37,912 nucleotides of DNA from an uncultured Clostridium sp. (GTDB lineage: Bacteria > Bacillota > Clostridia > TANB77 > CAG-508). The notes under the pieces are model-generated. The model was not told the DNA's origin. It ran no database searches and saw nothing but the letters and a program-made list of their open reading frames with translations. The stretch is from NCBI GenBank assembly GCA_900553225.1, contig USCV01000012.1, forward strand, positions 1 through 37,912, read 5' to 3'. Each line of letters begins with the position of its first letter. The first letter of the stretch is position 1. The position numbers and the translations under genes were made by a program. This document shows, in pieces, positions 8,836 to 18,221 of this stretch.

Positions 8836-8858
8836 TTTAAAAATAAAGGAGGAGAAAA

Positions 8859-10943
8859 ATGGCTGGAAGAGAGTTTCCTTTAGAAAAAACAAGAAATATA
8901 GGAATAATGGCCCACATTGATGCAGGAAAAACAACAACTACAGAAAGAATTCTTTTTTATACTGGAAAAACACATAAAATAGGAGAAGTTCACGAAGGAG
9001 CAGCAACAATGGACTGGATGGTTCAAGAACAAGAAAGAGGTATTACAATTACTTCTGCTGCAACAACTTGTAAATGGTTAGGAAATAGAATTAATATTAT
9101 CGATACTCCTGGTCACGTTGACTTTACTGTTGAAGTTGAAAGATCTCTAAGAGTTTTAGATAGTGCAATTCTTGTGCTTGCAGCAAAAGGAGGAGTTCAA
9201 CCACAATCAGAAACTGTATGGAGACAAGCAGATAAATATGAAGTACCAAGAATGGTATACGTAAATAAAATGGACATTACTGGTGCAGATTTTTATGGCT
9301 GTGTTGACCAAATAAGAGACAGATTAGGGGCTCATCCTGTTCCAATTCAATTACCAATTGGAGCTGAAGACAATTTCAAAGGAATTGTTGACTTAATAAA
9401 AATGAGAGCTTTTATTCATAAAGACGATTTAGGAAGAGAAATTGAAGAAACAGAAATTCCTGAAGATTTAAAAGAATCAGCTGAAAAATATAGATCAGAA
9501 ATGATCGAAGCTGCAGCTGAACAAGATGATGATTTAATGATGAAATACTTAGAAGGTGAAGAATTATCAGAAAGCGAAATTAAAGCCGGATTAAGAAAAG
9601 GAACTATATCTAATAGTTTAGTATTAGTTACTTGTGGTTCATCATACAAGAACAAAGGTGTTCAAGAGCTATTAAATGCAGTTGTAGACTTTTTACCATC
9701 ACCACTTGATATACCACATATTAAAGGTGTAGATTTAGATGGTAATGAAACAGAAAGAAAAACTGACGATAATGAACCATTCTCAGCTTTAGCATTTAAA
9801 ATTGCAACAGATCCATATGTTGGAAAATTATGCTTCATGAGAATTTATTCTGGTACATTAGATGCAGGTTCAACTGTATTAAATGCAAATAAAGGTAAAA
9901 AAGATAGAATAGGAAGAATTCTATTAATGCATGCAAACCACAGAGAAGATATAACTAAAGTATATGCAGGAGATATAGCAGCAGCTGTTGGATTAAAAGA
10001 AGTTTCAACAGGTGATACATTATGTGATCCAGCACATCCAGTTATATTAGAATCTATGGAATTCCCAGAGCCAGTTATCGATATTGCTATTGAGCCAAAA
10101 GATAAAGCTAATAGCGAAAAAATGGGAATTGCACTTGCAAAACTTGCTGAAGAAGATCCAACATTTAAAACATATACAAATCATGAAACAGGTCAAACAG
10201 TTATTGCTGGTATGGGTGAATTACACCTAGACATTATAGTAGACCGTTTAAAAAGAGAATTTAAAGTTGAATGTACAGTAGGTAAACCACAAGTTTCTTA
10301 CAAAGAAACAATTAGAAATAAAGTTAAAGTAGAAGGAAAATTCATTCGTCAATCTGGTGGACGTGGACAATATGGACATGTATGGCTAGAAATGGAACCA
10401 TTAGAGCCAGGAAAAGGTATTGAATTTGAAAGCAAAATCGTTGGTGGTGTTGTTCCAAAAGAATATATCAAACCAATTGAAGAAGGAATTAGAGAAGCTG
10501 CTGAAAGTGGTATCTTAGCTGGTTACCCAGTTATAGACTTTAAAGCAACATTAGTAGATGGTTCTTACCACGATGTTGACTCTTCAGAAATGGCATTCAA
10601 AATTGCTGGCTCTATGGCATTCAAAGAAGGATGTAAACAAGGAAAAGCAGTTATATTAGAGCCAATTATGAAAGTCGAAGTAACTGTTCCAGAAGAATAC
10701 ATGGGAGATGTTATTGGAGATATTAACTCTAGACGTGGAAGAATGGAAGGAATGGAAACAAGAGCAGGAAACCAAATAATTAGAGGATTTATACCACTAT
10801 CAGAAATGTTTGGTTATGCAACAGATTTACGTTCTAAAACACAAGGTAGAGGAACATATAGTATGGAACCATCACATTATGAAGAAGTTCCAAAATCAAT
10901 ATTAGACAATATTGTAGCAAGTCGTAGTAAAAAAGAAGACTAA
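8859..10943 (+). CDS. fusA: Elongation factor G
   Basis: GTPase that drives translocation of tRNA and mRNA on the ribosome and helps recycle ribosomes. The 694-aa protein is full length, with P-loop AHIDAGKTTTTE (about 18-29), RGITITSAATT switch I, DTPGHVDFT, NKMD and domains II to V in normal order. The start ATG follows AAAGGAGGAG. A recoding organism that skips CGG might need an unusual EF-G, but nothing odd is visible here. There is no in-frame CGG. Confidence 0.98.
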   Translation: MAGREFPLEKTRNIGIMAHIDAGKTTTTERILFYTGKTHKIGEVHEGAATMDWMVQEQERGITITSAATTCKWLGNRINIIDTPGHVDFTVEVERSLRVLDSAILVLAAKGGVQPQSETVWRQADKYEVPRMVYVNKMDITGADFYGCVDQIRDRLGAHPVPIQLPIGAEDNFKGIVDLIKMRAFIHKDDLGREIEETEIPEDLKESAEKYRSEMIEAAAEQDDDLMMKYLEGEELSESEIKAGLRKGTISNSLVLVTCGSSYKNKGVQELLNAVVDFLPSPLDIPHIKGVDLDGNETERKTDDNEPFSALAFKIATDPYVGKLCFMRIYSGTLDAGSTVLNANKGKKDRIGRILLMHANHREDITKVYAGDIAAAVGLKEVSTGDTLCDPAHPVILESMEFPEPVIDIAIEPKDKANSEKMGIALAKLAEEDPTFKTYTNHETGQTVIAGMGELHLDIIVDRLKREFKVECTVGKPQVSYKETIRNKVKVEGKFIRQSGGRGQYGHVWLEMEPLEPGKGIEFESKIVGGVVPKEYIKPIEEGIREAAESGILAGYPVIDFKATLVDGSYHDVDSSEMAFKIAGSMAFKEGCKQGKAVILEPIMKVEVTVPEEYMGDVIGDINSRRGRMEGMETRAGNQIIRGFIPLSEMFGYATDLRSKTQGRGTYSMEPSHYEEVPKSILDNIVASRSKKED

Positions 10944-10977
10944 TAGCAAAAATAGTAATGAAAATTACTAAAAAGGC

Positions 10978-11006
10978 TTGCAAAACTGGAAAATATGTTA
11001 TAAAAT
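10978..11006 (+). promoter_or_regulatory. Separate sigma-A promoter of tuf
   Basis: TTGCAA, a 17-base spacer and TAAAAT lie in the 144-base fusA-tuf gap, so tuf can be transcribed on its own as well as from the str promoter. Confidence 0.65.
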
Positions 11007-11047
11007 GCATATGTCTTAAAAAGTTATTAATTTTAAAAAAATATAAA

Positions 11048-11065
11048 GTTAAAGGAAACTTTAAC
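11048..11065 (+). promoter_or_regulatory. GAAA-tetraloop hairpin in the tuf leader
   Basis: GTTAAAG and CTTTAAC form a 7-bp stem closed by a GAAA loop (a stable GNRA type), ending about 8 bases before the AAAGGAGG of tuf. It may stabilise the mRNA or position the ribosome. Confidence 0.45.
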
Positions 11066-11087
11066 AAATTAAAAGGAGGAAATTTAA

Positions 11088-12290
11088 ATGGCTAAAGCAA
11101 AATTTGAAAGAACAAAACCACACGTTAACATTGGTACAATCGGACACGTTGACCACGGTAAAACAACAACAACAGCAGCTATTACAAAATACTTAAGTTT
11201 ATTAGGAAAAGCTAAATATGAAGCTTACGATCAAATCGACGGAGCTCCAGAAGAAAAAGCAAGAGGTATTACAATTAATACTGCACACGTTGAATATGAA
11301 ACAGAAAACAGACACTACGCACACGTAGACTGTCCAGGACACGCAGACTATGTAAAAAACATGATTACAGGTGCTGCACAAATGGATGGTGCTATATTAG
11401 TTGTATCTGCAGCAGATGGTCCAATGCCTCAAACAAGAGAGCATATATTACTTGCTAGACAAGTTGGTGTTAAATATATCGTTGTTTACTTAAATAAATG
11501 CGATATGGTTGACGATCCAGAATTATTAGAATTAGTTGAAATGGAAGTTAGAGACCTATTATCAAGTTATGATTTCCCAGGAGACGAGATTCCAATTATC
11601 AAAGGATCTTCATTAAAAGTATTAGAAAGTACTTCAACAGATCCAAATGCACCAGAATATGCATGTATGAAAGAATTAATGGAAGCTGTTGATAGTTATA
11701 TACCAACACCATCAAGACCAGTAGACGAACCATTCCTAATGCCAGTTGAAGATGTATTCACAATCACAGGTAGAGGAACAGTTGCTACAGGTAGAGTTGA
11801 AAGAGGAGTTGTTAAATTACAAGACGAAGTTGAAATCGTTGGATTATCAACTCAATCTAAGAAAACTGTTGTAACAGGTGTTGAAATGTTTAGAAAACTA
11901 TTAGACCAAGCAGAAGCTGGAGATAACATCGGAGTTCTTTTAAGAGGAATTCAAAGAGATGAAATCGAAAGAGGTCAAGTATTAGCTAAACCAGGAACAA
12001 TTCATCCACATACAAAATTCAAATCACAAGTATACGTTTTAACTAAAGAAGAAGGTGGACGTCATACACCATTCTTTAATGGATATAGACCACAATTCTA
12101 CTTTAGAACAACAGACGTTACAGGTGTTATCGATTTACCTCAAGGAACAGAAATGGTTATGCCTGGAGATAATATCGATATGACTATCGAACTTATTACT
12201 CCAATCGCTATCGAAAAAGGATTAAGATTCGCTATTCGTGAAGGTGGAAGAACAGTAGGTTCAGGTGTTGTATCTGAAATTATTGAGTAA
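11088..12290 (+). CDS. tuf: Elongation factor Tu
   Basis: GTPase that delivers aminoacyl-tRNA to the ribosomal A site. The 400-aa protein is complete: GHVDHGKTTT P-loop (about 19-28), RGITINTAHVEYE, DCPGHADYVKNMI, NKCD and the C-terminal barrels ending in VVSEIIE. The start ATG follows AAAAGGAGG. Codon use is restricted, as in other highly expressed genes, and Arg is encoded by AGA and CGT only, with no in-frame CGG. Confidence 0.98.
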   Translation: MAKAKFERTKPHVNIGTIGHVDHGKTTTTAAITKYLSLLGKAKYEAYDQIDGAPEEKARGITINTAHVEYETENRHYAHVDCPGHADYVKNMITGAAQMDGAILVVSAADGPMPQTREHILLARQVGVKYIVVYLNKCDMVDDPELLELVEMEVRDLLSSYDFPGDEIPIIKGSSLKVLESTSTDPNAPEYACMKELMEAVDSYIPTPSRPVDEPFLMPVEDVFTITGRGTVATGRVERGVVKLQDEVEIVGLSTQSKKTVVTGVEMFRKLLDQAEAGDNIGVLLRGIQRDEIERGQVLAKPGTIHPHTKFKSQVYVLTKEEGGRHTPFFNGYRPQFYFRTTDVTGVIDLPQGTEMVMPGDNIDMTIELITPIAIEKGLRFAIREGGRTVGSGVVSEIIE

Positions 12291-12306
12291 TAATAAATAA
12301 ATATAG

Positions 12307-12344
12307 GTAGGGGCGTGCAAGAAATTGTATACCCTTACTTTTTT
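12307..12344 (+). terminator. Rho-independent terminator after tuf
   Basis: A 14-position stem (12307-12320 with 12325-12338, one mismatch and a few G-U pairs) with a GAAA loop is followed by TTTTTT. It ends the str/tuf transcript. Confidence 0.85.
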
Positions 12345-12486
12345 ATTACAATAAAATAAATTATAAATTTGATTAAGTTATAAAAATAATTACACACTTG
12401 TAGTAATATAATTTAATATATAAGTAATATGAGAGCTCGATCATGTAAAAAATATGAGACTAAACTAATAACGGATTGTCTAAAAT

Positions 12487-12515
12487 TTGACATTTTTGGA
12501 TTAAAAGTGTATAAT
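12487..12515 (+). promoter_or_regulatory. Consensus sigma-A promoter of the NlpC/P60 gene
   Basis: Perfect TTGACA, 17-base spacer, perfect TATAAT; it ends 42 bases before the start codon. It probably also drives comEC downstream. Confidence 0.85.
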
Positions 12516-12557
12516 ATATAAGTATCTATTTTTAAAAATAAAAAGGAGCAATAATTT

Positions 12558-13934
12558 ATGAAAGTAATAAGTAAAATAATAGCTACTGTGTTAATAATCA
12601 CGATGTTATTATTAAACCCAATGATAATGGTATTTGCAGTAGAGGGTGTTACTGGAACAGTAAATACCGAGACTCTAAGACTAAGAAAAGACCCATCGGT
12701 TGAATCAATGGTTTTAGACTTATTATCAAAAGATGACAAAGTAGAAATACTAGAAGAAAAAGATGGATGGTATAAAGTAAAATTTAAAGATTATACAGGA
12801 TATGTTAGTAAAGAGTTTATAACAAAAAGTGGCGAGGTTAAGCAAAGTGAAAATCAAACATCAAATGAAACAAACAAAAGCGATGAAAATACCACTAAAG
12901 CTACTGTTACAATAAAAAATGAAGAAGCAAAAACTAATTGTGATACAAAGCTATATATATTACCACTAATAAATTCAAATGTTTTAACAAATTTAAAACA
13001 AAACACGGCAGTTAAAATCATAAACATAACTGGTGGTTGGGTATATATATCTACAGATGAAATAAGTGGTTGGATACGTCTAGATAAATTATCAGTATCT
13101 CAAGCGACAAATAATGAAGCAAGTATAGCTGAAAAAGAAAATAGTAATCAATCTAATCAAAACCAATCACAAAATGATGATAATAAAACAAACGAGAATA
13201 CAAACCAAAAAACAAATACAACTACTTTTAATGCACGAAATGCTTACATTAAAGGTACTTCAGTAAATGTTAGAAGTAGTTCAACAACAACTTCACAAGT
13301 AGTAACAACATTATCACAAAATACACAAGTTAAGCTTGTTGGAGAGGATGGAGATTGGTATAAAGTTGAGTATAATGGAAAAAGTGGTTATGTATTAAAA
13401 ACATTAGTATCAGATAAAAAGACAGAGGTTACATCAAGAAGTTCAATGCCTACAAGAGAGAAAACGACTTCTGAAACTACAAAAACAAATAATGAAAATT
13501 CGACATCACAATCTAATACCAACAAAACACAAGCTACAGTAGAAAAATCACAATCTGCGTCTTCAAAAGGTGAAGAAGTAATTACTTATGCTAAAAATTA
13601 TTTAGGATGTAAATATGTATATGCTGGTTCTGGACCTAGTGTATTTGACTGTTCTGGTTTTACAATGTATGTATATAAACATTTTGGATATTCTATGGGA
13701 CATTCTGCAGTAACACAAGCATATATAGGAACTTATGTACCAAGAAATAGCTTAAAAGCAGGAGATTTAGTAATTTTTAATAATCAATCTAATACGTCAA
13801 TCGGTCATGTGGGAATTTATGTTGGAAATGGTAATTTCATTCATGCTTCTAGTGGAAGTGGAAAGGTTATTATTTCTTCACTATCAAATGCTTACTATAA
13901 TGCTAGGTATGTAACAGGAAGAAGAATCTTTTAA
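12558..13934 (+). CDS. Secreted cell-wall hydrolase with SH3b domains and NlpC/P60 domain
   Basis: Likely a peptidoglycan endopeptidase acting outside the cell. The 458-aa protein has a signal peptide (about 1-27, ending near FAVEG), an SH3b domain at about 28-85, a degenerate one at about 117-180, a third at about 226-290, low-complexity Ser/Thr/Asn/Lys linkers between them, and a C-terminal NlpC/P60 domain (about 340-458). The catalytic Cys is C365 in DCSGF, with His in SIGHVGIY and a further polar residue in NFIHASS. AAAGGAG stands 9 bases before the ATG. It is transcribed from a perfect promoter and followed 40 bases later by comEC. Confidence 0.93.
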   Translation: MKVISKIIATVLIITMLLLNPMIMVFAVEGVTGTVNTETLRLRKDPSVESMVLDLLSKDDKVEILEEKDGWYKVKFKDYTGYVSKEFITKSGEVKQSENQTSNETNKSDENTTKATVTIKNEEAKTNCDTKLYILPLINSNVLTNLKQNTAVKIINITGGWVYISTDEISGWIRLDKLSVSQATNNEASIAEKENSNQSNQNQSQNDDNKTNENTNQKTNTTTFNARNAYIKGTSVNVRSSSTTTSQVVTTLSQNTQVKLVGEDGDWYKVEYNGKSGYVLKTLVSDKKTEVTSRSSMPTREKTTSETTKTNNENSTSQSNTNKTQATVEKSQSASSKGEEVITYAKNYLGCKYVYAGSGPSVFDCSGFTMYVYKHFGYSMGHSAVTQAYIGTYVPRNSLKAGDLVIFNNQSNTSIGHVGIYVGNGNFIHASSGSGKVIISSLSNAYYNARYVTGRRIF

Positions 13935-13974
13935 AATATAATATGGGGGCAATAATTTTTAAATAGGAGTATAA

Positions 13975-16419
13975 ATGAAAAGAATTATTGTTACCATTGT
14001 AATAAACTATATTTTAGGAATTATAATAGGATTATACGAAACAATAAGTATAATCCTATTATTGTTATCTTTTATTATTGTTTCTGTATTGTCTATTAAA
14101 TTGACTAGAATCTTAGTAATAAGAAATATAAAAAAATGCATTTTAATGTTAACATGTGTATTAATTGGTGTATTTTCAGTAAAATATTACGAAACAAAGT
14201 GGATAACTGTAAATAAAAACCTTAATAATGAAAATGTTATTGCTAAAGTAGTAAATTTAGAAAAAGAAACTACATATCAAAAAACTTTTAAAGTAAAGGT
14301 TTTAAATAAAAATAGAGACTATGGAAAATATATTTTACTGAAGATAAATAAAAAAGAAAATATATATGAAAAAATAAAGATACGGAGCAATTATTGTATT
14401 TAATGGTGAAAGTAAAGAGATTGAAGAAGGCAGAAATACGGGAGGCTTTAATTATAAAGATTATCTAAAAAGCAAAAAAATTTACGGGATCTTAATGTGG
14501 AAAAATGGTGAGATAAAAAAGGACTATAATCGAAAGATTTCAATAGAAAAAGTTAAAGGGTTTATTATAGAAAGAATATATAAATATTTACCTAAAGACA
14601 GTGCAGATTTTTGTTTAGCATTATCAATTGGTTACAAAACAGGGTTATCAAAAGAGGTTACAGAAAATTTTAGAATAAATAATCTAGCACATATGCTCGC
14701 AATTTCCGGTTTGCATGTTTCATACTTAATTTTTATAATAAATACTCTACTTAAACCAATTAGAACAAATGCTAAATTTATATTAATCATGGTTTTTTTA
14801 TTATTTTTTATGCAACTTGTAGGTAATACAGCATCAGTTAATAGAGCATGTATAGTGGTAATTTTAAATTTATTTGCATCAGTAATTTATAGAAAATCAG
14901 ATCAAGTGACAAATTTAGCAATATCAGCAGGAATAATACTACTTATAAACCCATATAGTATAATGGATTTAAGTTTTATTTATTCATATATTGGTACCAT
15001 TGGTATCATAATCATGCATCCAATTCTAAAAAGTAAAACGGAAATTTTCATTATTAAGTGTGTAAATATTAATAATAACTATTCGCAAAAAAAACATGGC
15101 TTAATTATAAAAAATTTTATGAAGTTTACTAAATATATAATTGAAATGTTATTAATTAGTATTTCTGTTAATAGCCTTTTAATGCCAATAATCATTTATA
15201 ACAATAATAATATTCCATTAGTTTTTATTTTCTCTAATCTGATTATATCTCCAATTTTAATTTTATGTATAATTTTCAGTATGATTATAGTAATAATATA
15301 TGTTGTTCCACTAAATATTTATTGTATAATTAATAAATTTTATTCATTTCTTGTTAATATCATAATAATTGTTACTAAATATTTTTCGAATCTATCAGTT
15401 TTGGATGTAATTGTTGTAACTCCTAGTATTTTTTCTGTATTATTAGCTTATTTCTTTATTACTCTATTTATATATCTTGAAAAAAATGAGCAAGTTAAAA
15501 AGCAAATATTTTATTATATAAAAAAATATTTTTCGCTAAAGAAGGTATTTGTTCTTATTTCTTGTGTTATAATACTTTTTTCATTTTTAAAATTTAGAAA
15601 AAGAGAATTAAAAGTATATTTTGTTGATGTTGGACAGGGGGATTGTACTTTAATAGTTACACCCAATAATAAAAAAATATTAATTGATGGAGGTGGAAGT
15701 CTGTCTGAGGAATATGACATTGGAAAAAGCATTTTGCAACCATATCTATTAGATAGAAAGATAAAAACAATAGATTTTTTAATTATATCTCATTTTGATT
15801 TTGATCATGTCCGGTCGGTTTATTTTACATTATGAAAAAAATGAAAATAAAGAATGTGATAATTGGAGAGCAATATGAAACATATGAAAATTATGAGGAG
15901 TTTTTAGAAATTGTTAAAGAAAAAAAGACCAATGTGAAAGTAGTTAATGCAGAAAGTAAAATTAAGATTGAAGATAAGCTTTATTTTGATGTGATTTGGC
16001 CGAATAAAAAAAATATGATATCAAAAAATGCAATTAATAATAATTCGCTTGTGTGTAAATTAGTTTACAAAGATTTTTCAATGCTATTTACTGGAGATAT
16101 TGAGGAAGTTGCGGAAAAAGCAATCTTATCAGAATATGGAAGAACAGGTGCTAATATATTAAATTCGACAATTCTAAAAGTGGCACATCATGGATCTAAA
16201 ACATCATCAACTATAGAATTTATAAATGCAGTAAATCCAAAATATGCACTAATTGGAGTTGGAAAAAATAATAAATTTGGACATCCATCAGACATAACAA
16301 TTTCAAACTTACAATCTTTGAATGTTCAAATTTATAGAACTGATCAAGTGGGAGAGATAATGATTAAAACTAACGGAGAAAAATGTAAAATAGAAAAGTT
16401 TATAAACCAAAGAAAATAG
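13975..16419 (+). CDS. comEC: ComEC/Rec2 DNA-uptake channel, three +1 frameshifts at CGG
   Basis: Membrane channel and nuclease that carries single-stranded DNA into the cell during transformation. In frame 0 the gene is split into three pieces. Skipping C14383, C15812 and C15816 joins them into 813 aa, a usual ComEC length. The N-terminal part has two or three membrane helices and an OB-like segment. The Competence domain (about 170-490) has many helices and NNLAHMLAISGLHVSYL. The C-terminal metallo-beta-lactamase-like domain has VDVGQGDCT, ILIDGGG, the SHFDFDHVGGL metal motif (which is created by the double skip) and KVAHHGSKTSS. The start ATG follows AGGAG. With comM and dprA, this suggests natural competence, and two of the three carry CGG sites. 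Confidence 0.92.
14383..14385 (+). other. In-frame CGG: first +1 frameshift site in comEC
   Basis: Frame-0 codons ATA CGG AGC lead to a stop six codons later. Skipping C gives ATA GGA GCA ATT, and the open frame continues to the next site. The Gly is residue 137. Confidence 0.85.
15812..15818 (+). other. Two consecutive CGG frameshift codons in comEC
   Basis: GTC CGG TCG GTT is read as GTC (C)GGT (C)GGT TTA. Each skip brings the next codon into the frame needed. One skip alone would not reach the downstream reading frame; two do, and they produce the conserved His-Val-Gly-Gly of the metallo-beta-lactamase motif (Gly613-Gly614). Confidence 0.85.
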
Positions 16420-16479
16420 TTGGTAAATCAATTAACAATATTCGGATGTTTAATATTAAGTAAAAAACATAAAAAGGTG

Positions 16480-16508
16480 TTTACATTTTACGTAATCTAT
16501 GGTGTAAT
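16480..16508 (+). promoter_or_regulatory. Possible promoter of the small orphan gene
   Basis: TTTACA, 17-base spacer, TGTAAT, located between comEC and the small gene starting at 16543. Match to consensus is moderate. Confidence 0.45.
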
Positions 16509-16542
16509 TATATTTATCTTATATAGAAAGGAGTGTAGTAAA

Positions 16543-16749
16543 TTGCAGAACCAATTGTTCTCAGATTCAATTTGTTGTTATCTGCAGAATGTAGAATCGG
16601 ATGTAAAACAAAAAATAACAGAAGATTCTATTGTATTACAAGCAAATAATAGAGGCACTTTGTCAAATGTGGCAGAGATACTTTCAGCTAAAGACCTTAT
16701 TGTTTGCTATAGTAGTGTGGATGATAATCAAATTGAAATAAAAGTTTAA
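16543..16749 (+). CDS. Small protein of unknown function (68 aa)
   Basis: I do not recognise this protein. The open frame can be extended back to 16420, but AAAGGAG at 16527-16533 lies 9 bases before the TTG at 16543, and a promoter-like element lies just upstream, so the short form is preferred. It gives a soluble 68-aa protein beginning LQNQLFSDSICCYLQ, with an adjacent Cys-Cys and a C-terminal segment VCYSSVDDNQIEIKV. No membrane segment is visible in this form. A strong terminator follows 19 bases after its stop, so it is an independent transcript or the last gene after comEC. Confidence 0.55.
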   Translation: MQNQLFSDSICCYLQNVESDVKQKITEDSIVLQANNRGTLSNVAEILSAKDLIVCYSSVDDNQIEIKV

Positions 16750-16768
16750 CTGCACTAAAACCCTAAGT

Positions 16769-16811
16769 ACCAGTATAATTTACAGTAGTCTGTGAGTTGT
16801 ACTGGTTTTTT
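16769..16811 (+). terminator. Rho-independent terminator
   Basis: A 17-bp uninterrupted stem (16769-16785 with 16790-16806, including a few G-U pairs) with a TAGT loop is followed by TTTTTT. Confidence 0.9.
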
Positions 16812-16938
16812 ATAAAATTTTAAGACTGAACGTGAAAAACAAAAAATGAGCTATAAGTATATAATAAAACTACTTTTAAAACAAGTATAAATAAGTAAAA
16901 ATTTGTTAATACTATTGATAAAAAAGTAGGTGGTTTGT

Positions 16939-17529
16939 ATGAAAAAGTGGCTTATAATTACTTGTTTATTAATTCTAATGATAATATGTAGTATAGTTAT
17001 AGGAATAACTATAACTTATTATTCAAATATTTCACATAATGAAATAGATTCCAATAAAGAATTTGCATATAATGATAACAAATTAGTAGATCAAGATAGT
17101 CTTGAGGTAATAAAAACTAGTTATTCAGAATTTAAAGTTTCTCCAAATGCAACTATAGTATTTGAAGTATACTATAATAAATGTAAACATAGAGAAGTTA
17201 AAGAAGAAAAAGCAGATACATCATTAGTAAATTTAAATGAACAAGAAATACAGGAAAAATATAAGGAGTGGACAATTAAACAATTTTCAGAAGAAAAAGT
17301 TATTCTTTATAAAGATGTAGATGAATATTGTGATAATCATTATGTATTAAGGGAAAAGGATGGTTATATAGGAATTTTTAAAGTAAACAAAAATGGTGAA
17401 GAGAAACTTGAAGAATTAACAAGTGTACTTGTTCAATATCTCCCAGAAACAGATAATATCAATATAAAAAATGGACTAAAAGTATATACTAAAGAAAATT
17501 TAAATAAGATATTAGAAGATTTTGAATGA
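16939..17529 (+). CDS. Membrane-anchored protein with BofC-like C-terminal domain
   Basis: A 196-aa protein with one N-terminal membrane segment (about 4-28), a variable extracytoplasmic region with KCKHREVKEE, and a C-terminal part of about 75 residues. The C-terminal pattern (YVLREKDGYIGIFKVNKNG, then VQYLPETD and GLKVYTKENLNKILEDFE) fits BofC C-terminal-like domains found in Clostridia. In Bacillus, BofC restrains the SpoIVB protease during sporulation; that role is not shown here. ATG 16939 is chosen because AGGTGG ends five bases upstream; an earlier in-frame GTG at 16930 overlaps that site. Confidence 0.7.
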   Translation: MKKWLIITCLLILMIICSIVIGITITYYSNISHNEIDSNKEFAYNDNKLVDQDSLEVIKTSYSEFKVSPNATIVFEVYYNKCKHREVKEEKADTSLVNLNEQEIQEKYKEWTIKQFSEEKVILYKDVDEYCDNHYVLREKDGYIGIFKVNKNGEEKLEELTSVLVQYLPETDNINIKNGLKVYTKENLNKILEDFE

Positions 17530-17570
17530 TGAAAAAATAAAGGACCATTTATAGTTAATATTATAATAAA

Positions 17571-17610
17571 AAAGAATACCTTAAATTCAAACTTTAGGTA
17601 TTCTTTTTAT
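17571..17610. terminator. Bidirectional terminator between the BofC-like gene and pgsA
   Basis: AAAGAATACCT-AAA pairs with TTTAGGTATTCTTT around a 7-base loop, with one bulged T. An A-run on the left and T-run on the right make it work for both converging genes. Confidence 0.8.
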
Positions 17611-17633
17611 ATATTTAAAAAGTTAATTTGTAT

Positions 17634-18194
17634 CTATTTTTTTTCATCAATTTTCAAATTATTTTTTTTCAAGTAACCTTGTTTATAAAAAGCGTTAAAA
17701 TACATAACCAAAGAAAATAATGTCATTAATAATGCTAAATAATAAATATAGGTATCAAATTGTATACTAATATTAAAATATCTTATTGCTAATGAAGAAA
17801 CTATGGCAATATAAAATAATACTGTAGATAGTTTGCCATACCATTTACTAGATACTACTAGTTCTTTTCCGTATAGGAAAGAAGCACCAGCAATCATAAT
17901 TAGTTCTTTTAAAAATACAATAAACAAAATCCACAATGGAACTATATTATTTAATACAAGTGCAAGCAATACACAAATTTGAGTTGCTTTATCTGATAAA
18001 GGGTCAATTAGTTTACCAAAGTTTGTAATAAAATTAAACTTTCTTGCTATAAACCCGTCTAATATATCTGTAATTCCAGATATAGTTAGAATGATAAAAG
18101 CTGTTAGGTATTGTTCGTTTGTAATTGAAATAAATATAAATGGTATTAAAATAAAACGAAATAGGGTTAATATATTTGGTACATGTTTAAACAT
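17634..18194 (-). CDS. pgsA: CDP-diacylglycerol-glycerol-3-phosphate 3-phosphatidyltransferase
   Basis: Membrane enzyme that makes phosphatidylglycerol phosphate, the committed step to phosphatidylglycerol. The 186-aa protein has four or five membrane helices and the CDP-alcohol phosphatidyltransferase signature DGFIARKFN...GKLIDPLSDK (about 45-73), in which the Asp residues bind metal and substrate. GGAGG stands just before the ATG. It lies 27 bases downstream of the clpE-like gene on the same strand and may be cotranscribed with it. Confidence 0.94.
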   Translation of the reverse strand: MFKHVPNILTLFRFILIPFIFISITNEQYLTAFIILTISGITDILDGFIARKFNFITNFGKLIDPLSDKATQICVLLALVLNNIVPLWILFIVFLKELIMIAGASFLYGKELVVSSKWYGKLSTVLFYIAIVSSLAIRYFNISIQFDTYIYYLALLMTLFSLVMYFNAFYKQGYLKKNNLKIDEKK

Positions 18195-18221
18195 ATTTAG
18201 TTTCCTCCGTATTAGTACATA

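Noticed and set aside
16420..16542. N-terminal extension of the small orphan gene, including a hydrophobic segment
   Set aside because: The upstream TTG has no Shine-Dalgarno, and a promoter-like element and a good ribosome site lie inside the extension.
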